A stretch of DNA of 64,000 bases from Pseudomonadota bacterium. Lineage in GTDB: Bacteria > Desulfobacterota > Syntrophobacteria > Syntrophobacterales > Syntrophobacteraceae. The translations under genes and the position numbers were made by a program. Position 1 is the stretch's first letter, and each line of letters begins with the position of its first letter. A model generated the notes under the pieces. The model was not told the DNA's origin, did not search any database, and saw nothing but the letters and a program-made list of their open reading frames with translations. Below, in pieces: positions 54,577-62,702 of the stretch. The DNA lies in assembly GCA_023416335.1 (NCBI GenBank), contig JAEZHY010000077.1:3796-67795 (forward strand), given 5' to 3'.

Positions 54577-55059
54577 TTATGCCGCGGGGGCCGACTTGTC
54601 TTCAGGCTTGCGGAATGCGTCCTTCCCGTCTTCGTCCAGTATCTGCCGGAATGAATCCAGCAGTGAGCGCATTTTCGCACCGAACTGGATACGATTGCGC
54701 CTTATCTCCGAAATTTCCTGTTCCATTCTGATGAGGCGATTATTGGCATCCTCGAGGATCTTTTCAGCTTTGACCTCGGCTTCGGATATGATCAGCTTGG
54801 ACTCGCGTTCCGCGTTGGCTTTTATCTGCTCGGCATTCCGGTGAGCGCTCACCAGCACTGCCCGAATCGTTTTCTCCCGTTCCTTGTGCTCGCGTATTTC
54901 AACTTCCTGCGTCTGGAGGTCCCGCTTCATATTCTCATTTTCGGCCCTGAGCCGGCGGATCTCCTCGATTACCTCGTGGATGAACGCCTCGACCTCGCCG
55001 GGATCGAATCCCATCACGCGAGTCCGAAACTTCTTCCTTTCAATATCTTCCATTTCCAT
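54577..55059 (-). CDS. DivIVA-domain coiled-coil protein
   Basis: 160 residues. The N-terminal DivIVA motif KKFRTRVMGFDPGEVEAFI (about 9-28) precedes a long coiled coil (30-140) with heptads and a charged tail (EDGKDAFRKPEDKSAPAA). DivIVA proteins mark curved membranes and organise growth or division; in Desulfobacterota they are small and of uncertain role. Neighbours: Trm112-like and YggT genes, the same order as in many relatives. Confidence 0.85.
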   Translation of the reverse strand: MEMEDIERKKFRTRVMGFDPGEVEAFIHEVIEEIRRLRAENENMKRDLQTQEVEIREHKEREKTIRAVLVSAHRNAEQIKANAERESKLIISEAEVKAEKILEDANNRLIRMEQEISEIRRNRIQFGAKMRSLLDSFRQILDEDGKDAFRKPEDKSAPAA

Positions 55060-55101
55060 CTTTTTGCCCTGAAAAAACAGTTCCGCTGAAATAACGAAAG
55101 C

Positions 55102-55404
55102 TTACATGCCTATCGTGTAAGCCATTCTCGCCAGGGTGGGAACCAGGAATGCCTTGAGGAAATAGACTATCAGGATCAGAATCATCGGAGTGAAATCGAT
55201 TCCGCCGAGATAGGCCGGAATAAACCTGCGTATCCGGTACAGCGCGGGTTCCGTAATGTTATATAGAAACCGCACGATCGGGTTGTAAGGGTCCGGATTC
55301 ACCCAGGAGATAAGGGCCCGGGCAATTATGGCAAGCATGTATGCGTAGAGCACGACATCCAGTATCTGGGCGAGGGCATAAAGAAAATATGCGATCACGA
55401 ACAT
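55102..55404 (-). CDS. YggT-family membrane protein
   Basis: 100 residues with two pairs of hydrophobic segments. YGGT marks: RALISWVNPDPYNPIVRFLYNITEP then IRRFIP. Related proteins are linked to K+/osmotic tolerance and to division genes in several phyla. It lies 43 bp before DivIVA. Confidence 0.88.
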   Translation of the reverse strand: MFVIAYFLYALAQILDVVLYAYMLAIIARALISWVNPDPYNPIVRFLYNITEPALYRIRRFIPAYLGGIDFTPMILILIVYFLKAFLVPTLARMAYTIGM

Positions 55405-55509
55405 TTTTCACTCCGTAGAAGATTTTCCAAATTAATGTCCCGTACTTGCACGCGATGAAACTACTTTGTTTCCGGTGGCCTGTCAACCCGAACCGACCCG
55501 CGAACCGAG

Positions 55510-56664
55510 CTATCTATGCCTCAGGTAACGGTCCGAGAGCCGGTTTACGGAATTTTCGACATAACCGGACGCGAGGCTGACTATTGTAGTAATCACGATT
55601 GAGAGCATCAGGGCTACCCCGATGTGGTAAGGGCGAAGTTTTTCGCCGAAGTACATAACATAAGGCTGGTGAAAGAGATAGATGCTGTAAGAGAATATGC
55701 CCGCGGCGGCGAACGTTTTTCCAAGGCCCGGTATCCTGTCGATCCATGAAGCGAGGTGGATCATTATCAGGGAAAGGCCGGTCCCGGTGAGGCCGTCCGA
55801 AAAGCTGTAAACGAAGCCGGGCCGGTAGGCAAGCTGCCCGAGCGCATACAGAACGATCCCCGCGATAAAGCCGCCCGGCGAAAACAGCTTGTCCAGCACC
55901 AGTCGGGGACTCTCGGCCATCACTTTCCCCAGGATCATGCCGGTCGCAAATTCCCAGAGCCGGCAAAGAAAAAGCCCTCCCTGCACGTAGTTCGCATTCG
56001 CATCCAGGATCCCGAAGATGAGATATCTCGATCCCGCGGTGAGGACGATGCAAAGGAGGAGGTATTTGCCTGCCCCCAGCCGCTGCATCAGCCGGTAGAG
56101 GACCGGAAACGCGATGTAGAACTGGAGCAGCATCCCGATAAACCACCAGGCGGGAACAAAGTAGTAGAATACCTGGTCGATCGGATAGACCCTGTTTCCA
56201 AAGAAACTCAGAATGAAACGGTAATCGAACGGATCGACCTTCGCATACGGCGATACCAGGAAAAAGAGGTGCGCGAACCAGTAAAGCGGAAGGAGCCTGA
56301 TAAGGCGCTGCTTGTACCAGCTGCCCCAGGCCGGTTCCCGGCCCCGCCTCACAAGAGCGTAGGTGAGTCCGAAGCCGCTGAACAGGGTGAAGACGCCCAC
56401 TCCCTGGGCCCCCCTCTGGAACAGCCCGACGGCAAGCGCCTCGATCGTGCATGAAAGACTTCCGAATAAGGAGGCCGGCGAGCAGTCCCTCACAAAGGCG
56501 GGCAAATTACTGAATGAAATCGGCCAGGGATAATTGCCTCCATAGGCCAGGACGAAATGGAACAGGGCGATCCAGATGATCGCCAGCCCTCGTACGCTGT
56601 CCAGCCACTGAAAACGCTCCGAGGATGATATCGTGGAATGGGAGGGCGCTGCCGCATTTGTCAT
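55510..56664 (-). CDS. Acyltransferase family 3 membrane protein (OafA-like)
   Basis: About 384 residues from ATG 56664 (GGGGA eight bases upstream). Ten or so membrane spans; family marks are WLDSVRGLAIIWIALFHF with the His as catalytic residue, and the late segment IFSYSIYLFHQP. It probably O-acylates a polysaccharide or lipid at the membrane. The open frame upstream to 56784 runs into GC-rich DNA without a start signal. Confidence 0.85.
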   Translation of the reverse strand: MTNAAAPSHSTISSSERFQWLDSVRGLAIIWIALFHFVLAYGGNYPWPISFSNLPAFVRDCSPASLFGSLSCTIEALAVGLFQRGAQGVGVFTLFSGFGLTYALVRRGREPAWGSWYKQRLIRLLPLYWFAHLFFLVSPYAKVDPFDYRFILSFFGNRVYPIDQVFYYFVPAWWFIGMLLQFYIAFPVLYRLMQRLGAGKYLLLCIVLTAGSRYLIFGILDANANYVQGGLFLCRLWEFATGMILGKVMAESPRLVLDKLFSPGGFIAGIVLYALGQLAYRPGFVYSFSDGLTGTGLSLIMIHLASWIDRIPGLGKTFAAAGIFSYSIYLFHQPYVMYFGEKLRPYHIGVALMLSIVITTIVSLASGYVENSVNRLSDRYLRHR

Positions 56665-57142
56665 TTGAGATTCCCCGTCTCCTGAGAAGTAGATATCCCC
56701 GCACCCGCATGCGTGCCGTTCGAGCCGGGGGGACTTCAATGCCCCCCGGCCGCCCGGCAACCGCAAACTACCACAATCGGGCATGTTTCGTGAAAAGGAA
56801 TAATTTTTGGTGGCGGGGGTTTGTTGGCGTGACGAGGCCTGGTTAAATGCAGCCGGCGGGAAATGTCAGACCCCGCGAGCGAGAGCCCATTGGGCCGCCG
56901 CGTCATTAAATGGAAAGCCGGCTAAAAGGAAAACGGCAGCGGCGTAGGGTGGGGGAGCGAAGCGCGGTCAGGCTTTTCGGGTGCCCACCGTCCAGCAATC
57001 CCGATGAGCCCGGTTTCAAGGGACGGACGGTGGGCACGATGCCGCCGAATATCGTTGCTTTAAGAAATTTCGTGAATGAAAGACCTCCGTCCCCCTTGAG
57101 TTGAGGCACGGTTTCCTGACCGTGCCGGGCGGAACTGCGGGG

Positions 57143-57304
57143 GGTGGCCCGGGCAGCGTCTTTTTGCTGCCCGGGTCCGAAGGACGGGAGGAGCGGACTG
57201 AATTCCATACAAAGAGAAGAGATGCAGGAGCGGAATCGATACCGTCTGCCGAGCCCTCTTGCCTCCGGCACGGGCAACAAAATGACGTTGCCCGTGTCAC
57301 CCCG
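57143..57304 (+). repeat. Double-hairpin repeat, copy 3
   Basis: CCCGGGCAGC (57148-57157) pairs with GCTGCCCGGG, and CACGGGCAAC with GTTGCCCGTG (to ~57299). The base changes are on both arms, so pairing is kept; the spacer differs in length from copies 1 and 2. Confidence 0.75.
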
Positions 57305-57547
57305 TGCTCCCTCCTTCGTCATCCCGGCAGTGCTTTTGAGCCGGAAACCAGAGTTTTCAAGGTCTTGAATTCGCGATTAATCCGCCCTGGAAGCCTGGTT
57401 TCCGGTTTCCACCGGAATGACGAGGCCGGATTCTGCGAGTCATTCGAGGCACGTCGCGCCGCCGGCGCGTTTGAACGAGAATGAAAAACCTCCGTTCCCC
57501 TTGCGTTGAGGCACGGTTTCCTGACCGTGCCAGCTTGGAACTGCGGA

Positions 57548-57680
57548 GGGTGGCCCAGGCAGCGTCTTTTTGCTGCCCGGGTCCGAAGGACAGGAGGAGC
57601 GGAATCGATACGGTCTGTCGGACCCTCTTGCCTCCGGCACGGGCAACAAAATGACCTTGCCCGTGTCACCCCGTGCTCCC
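57548..57680 (+). repeat. Double-hairpin repeat, copy 4
   Basis: CCCAGGCAGC with GCTGCCCGGG, then CACGGGCAAC with the right arm CTTGCCCGTG. Same orientation as the other three; 400 bp after copy 3. Confidence 0.75.
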
Positions 57681-57956
57681 GCCTCCGTCATCCCGTGGTT
57701 GAGTGCTTTTGAGCAGGGAACCAGGGCTTTTAGGGTCTTGAATTCGCGATTAATCCGCCCTGGAAGCCTGGATTCCGGAGTGAGCTTGTCCTGATCGAAG
57801 AAAGGGCTGGAATGACGACTCTGGGGTTTGCAAGACATTCGAGGCTGCCGCGACGATCGGGCAACAGCCCCTCCAGCTTGGGTAGCGCAATGCGACTGGC
57901 GAAAACATCAGAACCAACAAGCGAGATCCCGTTCCCGGGAGACAAAGAGACGGACT

Positions 57957-59729
57957 CTAAAGCGCCGCCTTCAACTTCTCGATCAGCGGAGTATTTTTTA
58001 CGTAAGGGATGACCAGCCGGTGCCTTGCCCGGGTCAGGCCGAGGCAGGCTGTTTTTTCCATCGCGGAAGGCTCGCCTTCGAGTTCATCCAGGCCCAGGAG
58101 AAATACGCATGCGTAATCGAGCCCCGCGGCCGTCTCGATATCGCCGATCGATATCCGCTCTGTCGTAATGTCGTGGTAGAGCTTTGCGCGAAAATCCCGC
58201 GAAATCCATTCGGCTATCAATCCTGCCCGCTCCAGTTCCCCTATGAGCAGATCGGGAAGGGACGGCAACTTGTCATCGTAAATGCTTTGCGGATAAAGAA
58301 CGGCAATTTCCGAAAGGGGATATTCCCTGTGCGAATAGAGGTCCCTGATCGTATCCGATACGAATGAGGCAATATCCCCCATACTCTGCAGTCGGATAAT
58401 TTGAGGCTCCGGACCGGTGATTTCGCAAAGACCGGAAACGATTTCCGATCCCACGAACTTCCCGATGAAGTTGTTAATCGTCGATGTATCGCGGTACCGC
58501 CTGGACACTTCGTCCCGATGCACTTTTGGGAAAGCCGGGAACAAGAAGTCCGTATCTATTTCGCCCTCAACGGCAATCGTGAGGTTCGGGCTACCCGGCC
58601 TCAGCGTTTTCGCTGCAACCTGGAGCATCTTCGCGGAAAAAGACTGGCCTTCGTCGACCAGGATTGCATCGTATTTGAGACTGCCTGAATCCGCCCTCGA
58701 GAGGGCCTCATCCACTACGAGCGCATAGTAATCCTCATCCTCACCTTCGCAGCGGATCTCTTCTCCGAGGACTTTCGAGCAGAACTCGTAAAAATGGCAG
58801 ACTTCGACTCCTCCAACTCCAAGCCCTACGCCTTTTTCGGAAAGGAGTCGCTTGACGTAACCCACCAGTGCGATATTTCGGCAAAGAAAAAGGATACTTT
58901 TGATTTCAGGCCTGTACGCCCTGAGGAATGCAACCTTGTGGACAAGGATCAGGGTCTTGCCGCTGCCCGACAGCCCCTCGATCACATGCAGGCCGTCCGA
59001 ACACTTCCGCGCGATCCCCTCCTGGACATCGTCGAGGACGTGTATCCGCTCGGAAAGATCGACGTAGGCGCATGTATCTCTTTGGGGCTGGTCGATGCGT
59101 ACGACCGGGAACAGAAGCTGCTTCAGATGCGCGTATTCGGATTCGCTCAGCTGGAACCGGAACCTCGGAGGAAACATGGCTGTTATCTTCTGGCGGAAGC
59201 ACTCACCCGATTCATCGCGGCATATGTCGGATTCCGGATGCAAATCGTCTTTGAAGAAGGCGCGCCGTGGATCCAGGACTTTTTCCAACCCTCTGCGGCA
59301 ATATTCCGACTTGTCTATGTTTGGAAAGACCACTCCGCAATCGACCGGCACCTTTGGGTGACCGTAATGCGCCGAGTCTCTGGTCAACAGGAGGCCGTCC
59401 GCCTTCAGCCTGTCCATGAGCGAGTTCAGGTACTCACGGGCCTGGATGAGAGGGCTCTTTAACCGCTTGCGCTCCTTCCCCATGCGCAGGACGAAGTTGT
59501 GCGGATCGGCTTCCTCGATCTGTTCCAGGGCCCAGTCCTTGACCTCGAAAACCACAAGTCCGGTCTCGACGGAATAGAGGATGAAATCCGGTTCTTTCCC
59601 TTTTATCTCGGGAAGATACCAGCTCGTGTAGAATTCGTCGGGCTTGGCGAACGTTTCGAGGAAAGCGTAGAACCGCCGCTCCCCCTTCGTGGTAAACCGG
59701 TCGATGTAGTTGGGGATCATCACTGCCAT
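57957..59729 (-). CDS. NERD-domain superfamily I helicase-like protein
   Basis: About 590 residues from ATG 59729 (RBS weak; the open frame continues to 59942 without a signal). N-terminal NERD (nuclease-related) domain at ~20-120 with GERRFYAFLE, KEPDFILYSVETGLVVFEVKDW (E-x-K of the nuclease core). Helicase core from ~285: Walker A GLSGSGKT, later ILVDEGQSFS (DExQ) and CLGLTRARHRLV. It may process DNA or RNA ends and is a possible defence effector; no partner genes are near. It is bordered on both sides by repeat islands. Confidence 0.85.
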   Translation of the reverse strand: MAVMIPNYIDRFTTKGERRFYAFLETFAKPDEFYTSWYLPEIKGKEPDFILYSVETGLVVFEVKDWALEQIEEADPHNFVLRMGKERKRLKSPLIQAREYLNSLMDRLKADGLLLTRDSAHYGHPKVPVDCGVVFPNIDKSEYCRRGLEKVLDPRRAFFKDDLHPESDICRDESGECFRQKITAMFPPRFRFQLSESEYAHLKQLLFPVVRIDQPQRDTCAYVDLSERIHVLDDVQEGIARKCSDGLHVIEGLSGSGKTLILVHKVAFLRAYRPEIKSILFLCRNIALVGYVKRLLSEKGVGLGVGGVEVCHFYEFCSKVLGEEIRCEGEDEDYYALVVDEALSRADSGSLKYDAILVDEGQSFSAKMLQVAAKTLRPGSPNLTIAVEGEIDTDFLFPAFPKVHRDEVSRRYRDTSTINNFIGKFVGSEIVSGLCEITGPEPQIIRLQSMGDIASFVSDTIRDLYSHREYPLSEIAVLYPQSIYDDKLPSLPDLLIGELERAGLIAEWISRDFRAKLYHDITTERISIGDIETAAGLDYACVFLLGLDELEGEPSAMEKTACLGLTRARHRLVIPYVKNTPLIEKLKAAL

Positions 59730-60046
59730 AGGAACACTCTGCTTCCCTCTGGAGGGGGAACGGAAGTAGCCGGATAAATGAATAACTCGTCTCGCAAAAC
59801 CTTGGGGCGAACCGGGACCGCCCGGCGTGCCCTTATGATAATACACGCATTCTTTTCGGACGAGCCCCAAACGCGGGTTCGGGGCGGGAGACCCGGCTTC
59901 GGCCAATTGCCCGAGACTGCATCGATTGCGCAGCGGCGCCACACCCCTATTGAGAGACGGGGTGCAGCTGCATTCATGACCTTAGATTTCGCTTCTCATT
60001 TATCCGTGTCCATTCGTGTCCATCCGTGTCAAAAGGTCTCTCTTAG

Positions 60047-60262
60047 GAGGATGGGTGGGAGCGGAGCGGGAACCCATCGGATTTGGGATCAAATCGAGTC
60101 AATTAGCATTATGCTTAAAATGGCGCCTGCCCTTACGCACAGAATATTCTTTCCCGGGTTATGGCGCGATCTTCCGACCGGCCATTTTCTCGGTTCCAGG
60201 CCGGCACGGTCAGGAAACCGTGCCTTAACTCAACGGGAACGGCAGTTTTTGGCTCTCGTTCC
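60047..60262 (+). repeat. ~210 bp repeat, copy 2
   Basis: Partner of 41744-41946, same orientation, with the block order kept and GCACGGTCAGGAAACCGTGC hairpin intact. Confidence 0.85.
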
Positions 60263-60742
60263 GCTGGTTCCCAAGGTCCGCCTCATATGCATCAACTTAA
60301 GCCAACCGCTGGTTCCCAAGCTCCCTGCTTGGGAACCCCTGTTTGGGAAGCTCCGGCTTCCTCTCACAAAGCTGCGCCTACCATTCAGATTTCACCTTTC
60401 CAACAGAATAGCGAATTGATTTCGGTGGATTAGATTTGTTTGCCGCTTGGTTGAGGAGTCGATCTGCGGGAAAATGACGGCGTGGACGGGGCCGTTGCGG
60501 GCAATTCATCGCTTCCGGGGCCGGGGTTTCCAAGGAGGACCTTGGGAACCAGCGGAGGGGGAAACGTCAGCATATCAAAACAATCCCACTCTTAAGTTGA
60601 CGGCTATGAGCTGGGAGCTTGGGAACCAGCGAACTGGAAAAGGGCCGGATGGGTGGGAGCGGAGCGGGAACCCATCTGTTTTTGGAACGTCCGGGCGGAA
60701 TGAGCCAAAAGCGTATTTTCCGTTTCTTCGCGCAAAAAGTAT

Positions 60743-60773
60743 TTGACTCCTAAATTTGTTAGTGCTAACTAAC
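60743..60773 (+). promoter_or_regulatory. Candidate feoA promoter with palindrome
   Basis: TTGACT (60743-60748), a 17 bp spacer and TAACTA (60766-60771) make a plausible sigma70 promoter. The palindrome GTTAGT-GCTA-ACTAAC (60758-60773) overlaps the -10, a position where a repressor would block the promoter. Confidence 0.5.
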
Positions 60774-60840
60774 TTACCCGTCTGAAGGTTCCATCCGGGG
60801 TCGTCGGCTCAAATTCGAGCCGTTTTTTCAAACCAAGAAG

Positions 60841-60854
60841 TTAGGCTAGGCTAA
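60841..60854 (+). promoter_or_regulatory. DtxR-type iron box before feoA
   Basis: TTAGGCTAGGCTAA, similar to DtxR/IdeR boxes, lies just before the feoA RBS (AAGGAGG at 60862-60868). A DtxR-family repressor is encoded at 39128-39640. Confidence 0.55.
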
Positions 60855-60878
60855 TTTACTTAAGGAGGACATATTCCG

Positions 60879-61466
60879 ATGCACTCTTCCCACTTGCGCC
60901 ACATGCTCGCAGGACAATCCGGGGTGATTTCCAAAATCACATGCAGCGGAGAACTCGGCCGCCGTATTCGCGATATGGGTCTTGTCCCAGGAACACCGAT
61001 CCGGGTCGAAGGCCGGGCGCCCCTTAAAGACCCGGTCGCAGTTCGCGTCCGAAACTTCACCCTGACCCTCCGGAACAACGAAGCGGATGCCATCGAGGTA
61101 GAGGTGGAGGAAACAGGGGCGGCACGGGAAATCGTGCCGCAACGGAGGGGGTGGAGCTGTGAGAGAAAATCTGATCGCCCTGGCCGGAAACCCCAATTCC
61201 GGCAAGTCCTCTCTTTTCAATGCCATGACCGGCGCACGACAACACGTGGCCAACTATCCGGGCATCACCGTCGAACGCAAAGAAGGTTCCTGCCGGCAAG
61301 ACGGCCGGGAACTTCGCCTGGTCGATCTTCCCGGCACCTACTCGCTTACCGCCTACTCGCTCGAAGAAATGGCGAAAAACTCACCGTAGACGGGGGCGTA
61401 CGGCTTGGCTTCAACGATGCGGCACCCGACTGGAACACCACCCTCGGGGTCACCGTCAGTTTCTGA
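60879..61466 (+). CDS. feoA: FeoA-domain protein with abnormal read-through tail
   Basis: Residues 1-75 form a normal FeoA/SH3-like domain: LRHMLAGQSGVISKITCSGELGRRIRDMGLVPG then IRVEGRAPLKDPVAVRVRNFTLTLRNNEA. It would assist FeoB in Fe2+ uptake. No stop follows; the frame goes through a small hairpin repeat (GGCACGGGAAATCGTGCC near 61120-61140), across feoB in another frame, and ends in-frame with the residual outer-membrane protein tail DGGVRLGFNDAAPDWNTT...VTVSF. So 195 codons are open, but residues after ~85 are non-native. The ATG has a strong AAGGAGG. Confidence 0.75.
   Translation: MHSSHLRHMLAGQSGVISKITCSGELGRRIRDMGLVPGTPIRVEGRAPLKDPVAVRVRNFTLTLRNNEADAIEVEVEETGAAREIVPQRRGWSCERKSDRPGRKPQFRQVLSFQCHDRRTTTRGQLSGHHRRTQRRFLPARRPGTSPGRSSRHLLAYRLLARRNGEKLTVDGGVRLGFNDAAPDWNTTLGVTVSF
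61121..61142. repeat. Small hairpin inserted at the feoA 3' end
   Basis: GCGGCACG, GGAAAT loop, CGTGCCGC: an 8 bp perfect hairpin similar to the GCACGGTTTCC(C/T)GACCGTGC hairpins of the repeat islands at 41.4, 57.1 and 57.5 kb. Confidence 0.6.
61159..61389 (+). pseudogene. feoB: feoB truncated to its first 70 codons
   Basis: GTG 61159 starts a FeoB-type G domain: ALAGNPNSGKSSLFNAMTG (G1), GITVERKEG (G2), LVDLPGTYSLTAYSLEE (G3 and switch II). A normal FeoB has ~700 residues with a large membrane part; here a stop arrives after 76. From about 61370 the sequence instead follows the end of another gene, so the rest of feoB was deleted. The product can at most be an isolated, incomplete GTPase fragment without a channel. 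Confidence 0.9.
61375..61466 (+). pseudogene. 3' end of an outer-membrane beta-barrel gene
   Basis: Codons GEKLTVDGGVRLGFN, then AAPDWNTTLGVTVSF and TGA look like the last two strands of an outer-membrane beta barrel, with the C-terminal Phe typical for such proteins. It joins the feoB fragment at about 61370-61376. It is in frame with feoA but not with feoB. A hairpin follows the stop (61476-61507). Confidence 0.7.
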
Positions 61467-61475
61467 CGTTTTTGC

Positions 61476-61507
61476 GGAAGCACCGGATCCGGCATGCCGG
61501 TGCTTCC
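61476..61507 (+). terminator. Hairpin after the barrel fragment
   Basis: GGAAGCACCGG (61476-61486) pairs perfectly with CCGGTGCTTCC (61497-61507), a terminator-like stem without a U-tract, left from the lost barrel gene. Confidence 0.55.
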
Positions 61508-61524
61508 ATCAAAAGGAGATGCGC

Positions 61525-62661
61525 ATGAACCGGGATGATACTTCCTGGAACATGGACTGCCTCAATGTGATATCGGTCTTAACCATGTCGCAGGATGCGA
61601 AAAAGCTCAAAAAGCTGGCGCGGCGGTTCGGTCTTGTCGAAAAAGGTTCCGAGCCCGATACGGTGCAGGTGCTGCAGATGCTGCACGAAGCATGTCACAG
61701 GAACCACGAGATGGCGAAAAGCCTCGGGAAGGAACTCGATAACAGGTTCCGCTCCACCGTGTTGCGGGTCCGTTCTCTGCCGGTGACCGAGATCGAGAAG
61801 ATCGAGACGGCCTGGCCGATGCCGCTGCTCTGGGCCACCTTGACCGACAGGCGCGAGGAGGTTCGTCTCTACGGTCGCTACCTTCTTCACGGCACGCTCT
61901 GGAACGCGCTGCGCAAGGCAGCAGATGCTTCGCGGGATTCGGTCCCGGACCTCCTGGCCGAGATCGCTTCCTCGAAGGACAAAATACGCACGCAGGCGAC
62001 AGAGCTGACAGCTTTGAAAACGGATCTGCGGAAGAAAGAAGCCGAAGCGGCCGGACTACGCAGGATGATAGAAAAGCTGGAAGAGCAGAAAAGAGGAACG
62101 GAACAGGCAACTCCCGGACAGGGGCGGATTTCTCGAGAATCGCGCAAACTGCGGCATGCGTTGCTGAAACAGCGGGAAAGAGCTTCCGGCAACCTGGAAA
62201 TCATGACGCAACAGGGCGGCCTTTCGCCGGATGAGGTCTCCCTGAAACCCGAGGAGAATGCATCAGACTGTATCCTGTCCTGTCCATGTGAAGGGCAGGC
62301 GGGCGTGCACGGATGCGGAGAGCATTGTTCGAACGGAGGCGATTGCTGCAGATGTCCACTCGAAGGCTTGCGGATAGCCGTCGTGGGCGGACTTGAAAGG
62401 ATGCTTCCAGCCTACCGCAAGGTGGTCGGAAATTTAGGGGCCGAACTCCTCTTCCATGACGGCGAAGTAAAGAACGGGAGCTTCAAACTGCGCGGGGTCG
62501 TCTGCGGAGCGGATATCGTGGTTTTCATTACCTCGGTTAACAGCCATGGAGCGCTGAAGGTGGTCAAGGCCGCCTGTAAAAAGAACGGCAAAAGATTCAT
62601 CGCCCTCAGGGAAACCGGGGCGGAGTCGCTCGGCAGAATGCTGAAAGCAGCCGCGGCCTGA
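61525..62661 (+). CDS. DUF2325-domain protein with Cys-rich linker
   Basis: About 378 residues from ATG 61525 (AGGAG seven bases upstream); a longer ORF begins in the barrel fragment and is false. A helical N-terminal region (1-150), a coiled coil of Lys/Glu (170-230), then a Cys-rich stretch (around residues 250-280: CILSCPCEG, GCGEHCSNGGDCCRCPL) that could bind metal, and the C-terminal DUF2325 domain (285-378; RIAVVGGLERMLPAYRKVV, VVFITSVNSHGALKVVKAACKK). DUF2325 genes are frequent beside feoAB; role unknown. Confidence 0.8.
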   Translation: MNRDDTSWNMDCLNVISVLTMSQDAKKLKKLARRFGLVEKGSEPDTVQVLQMLHEACHRNHEMAKSLGKELDNRFRSTVLRVRSLPVTEIEKIETAWPMPLLWATLTDRREEVRLYGRYLLHGTLWNALRKAADASRDSVPDLLAEIASSKDKIRTQATELTALKTDLRKKEAEAAGLRRMIEKLEEQKRGTEQATPGQGRISRESRKLRHALLKQRERASGNLEIMTQQGGLSPDEVSLKPEENASDCILSCPCEGQAGVHGCGEHCSNGGDCCRCPLEGLRIAVVGGLERMLPAYRKVVGNLGAELLFHDGEVKNGSFKLRGVVCGADIVVFITSVNSHGALKVVKAACKKNGKRFIALRETGAESLGRMLKAAAA

Positions 62662-62702
62662 GGCGTGGATGCCCGTTTTAATGCTGGAGAAAGGAATAGA
62701 AA

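Larger units (their letters stand above)
56665..57956. repeat. Repeat island 3
   Basis: About 1.29 kb without a gene: a GGTGGGCAC palindrome (56941-57035), GCACGGTTTCCTGACCGTGC hairpins (57107-57126, 57513-57532), double-hairpin copies 3 and 4, and two GTCATCCCGG elements (57316-57450 and 57688-57855). Several 60-130 codon open frames here are all repeat-coded. Confidence 0.75.
59730..60878. repeat. Repeat island 4 and feoA promoter region
   Basis: About 1.15 kb: CTATTGAGAGA pieces (59945-60050), the ~210 bp repeat copy 2 (60047-60262), an inverted copy of the 50.64-50.76 kb repeat (60262-60370), GGTTCCCAAG pieces (60530-60640), GGGTGGGAGC (60650-60680), then the feoA promoter area with two palindromes. 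Confidence 0.7.
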
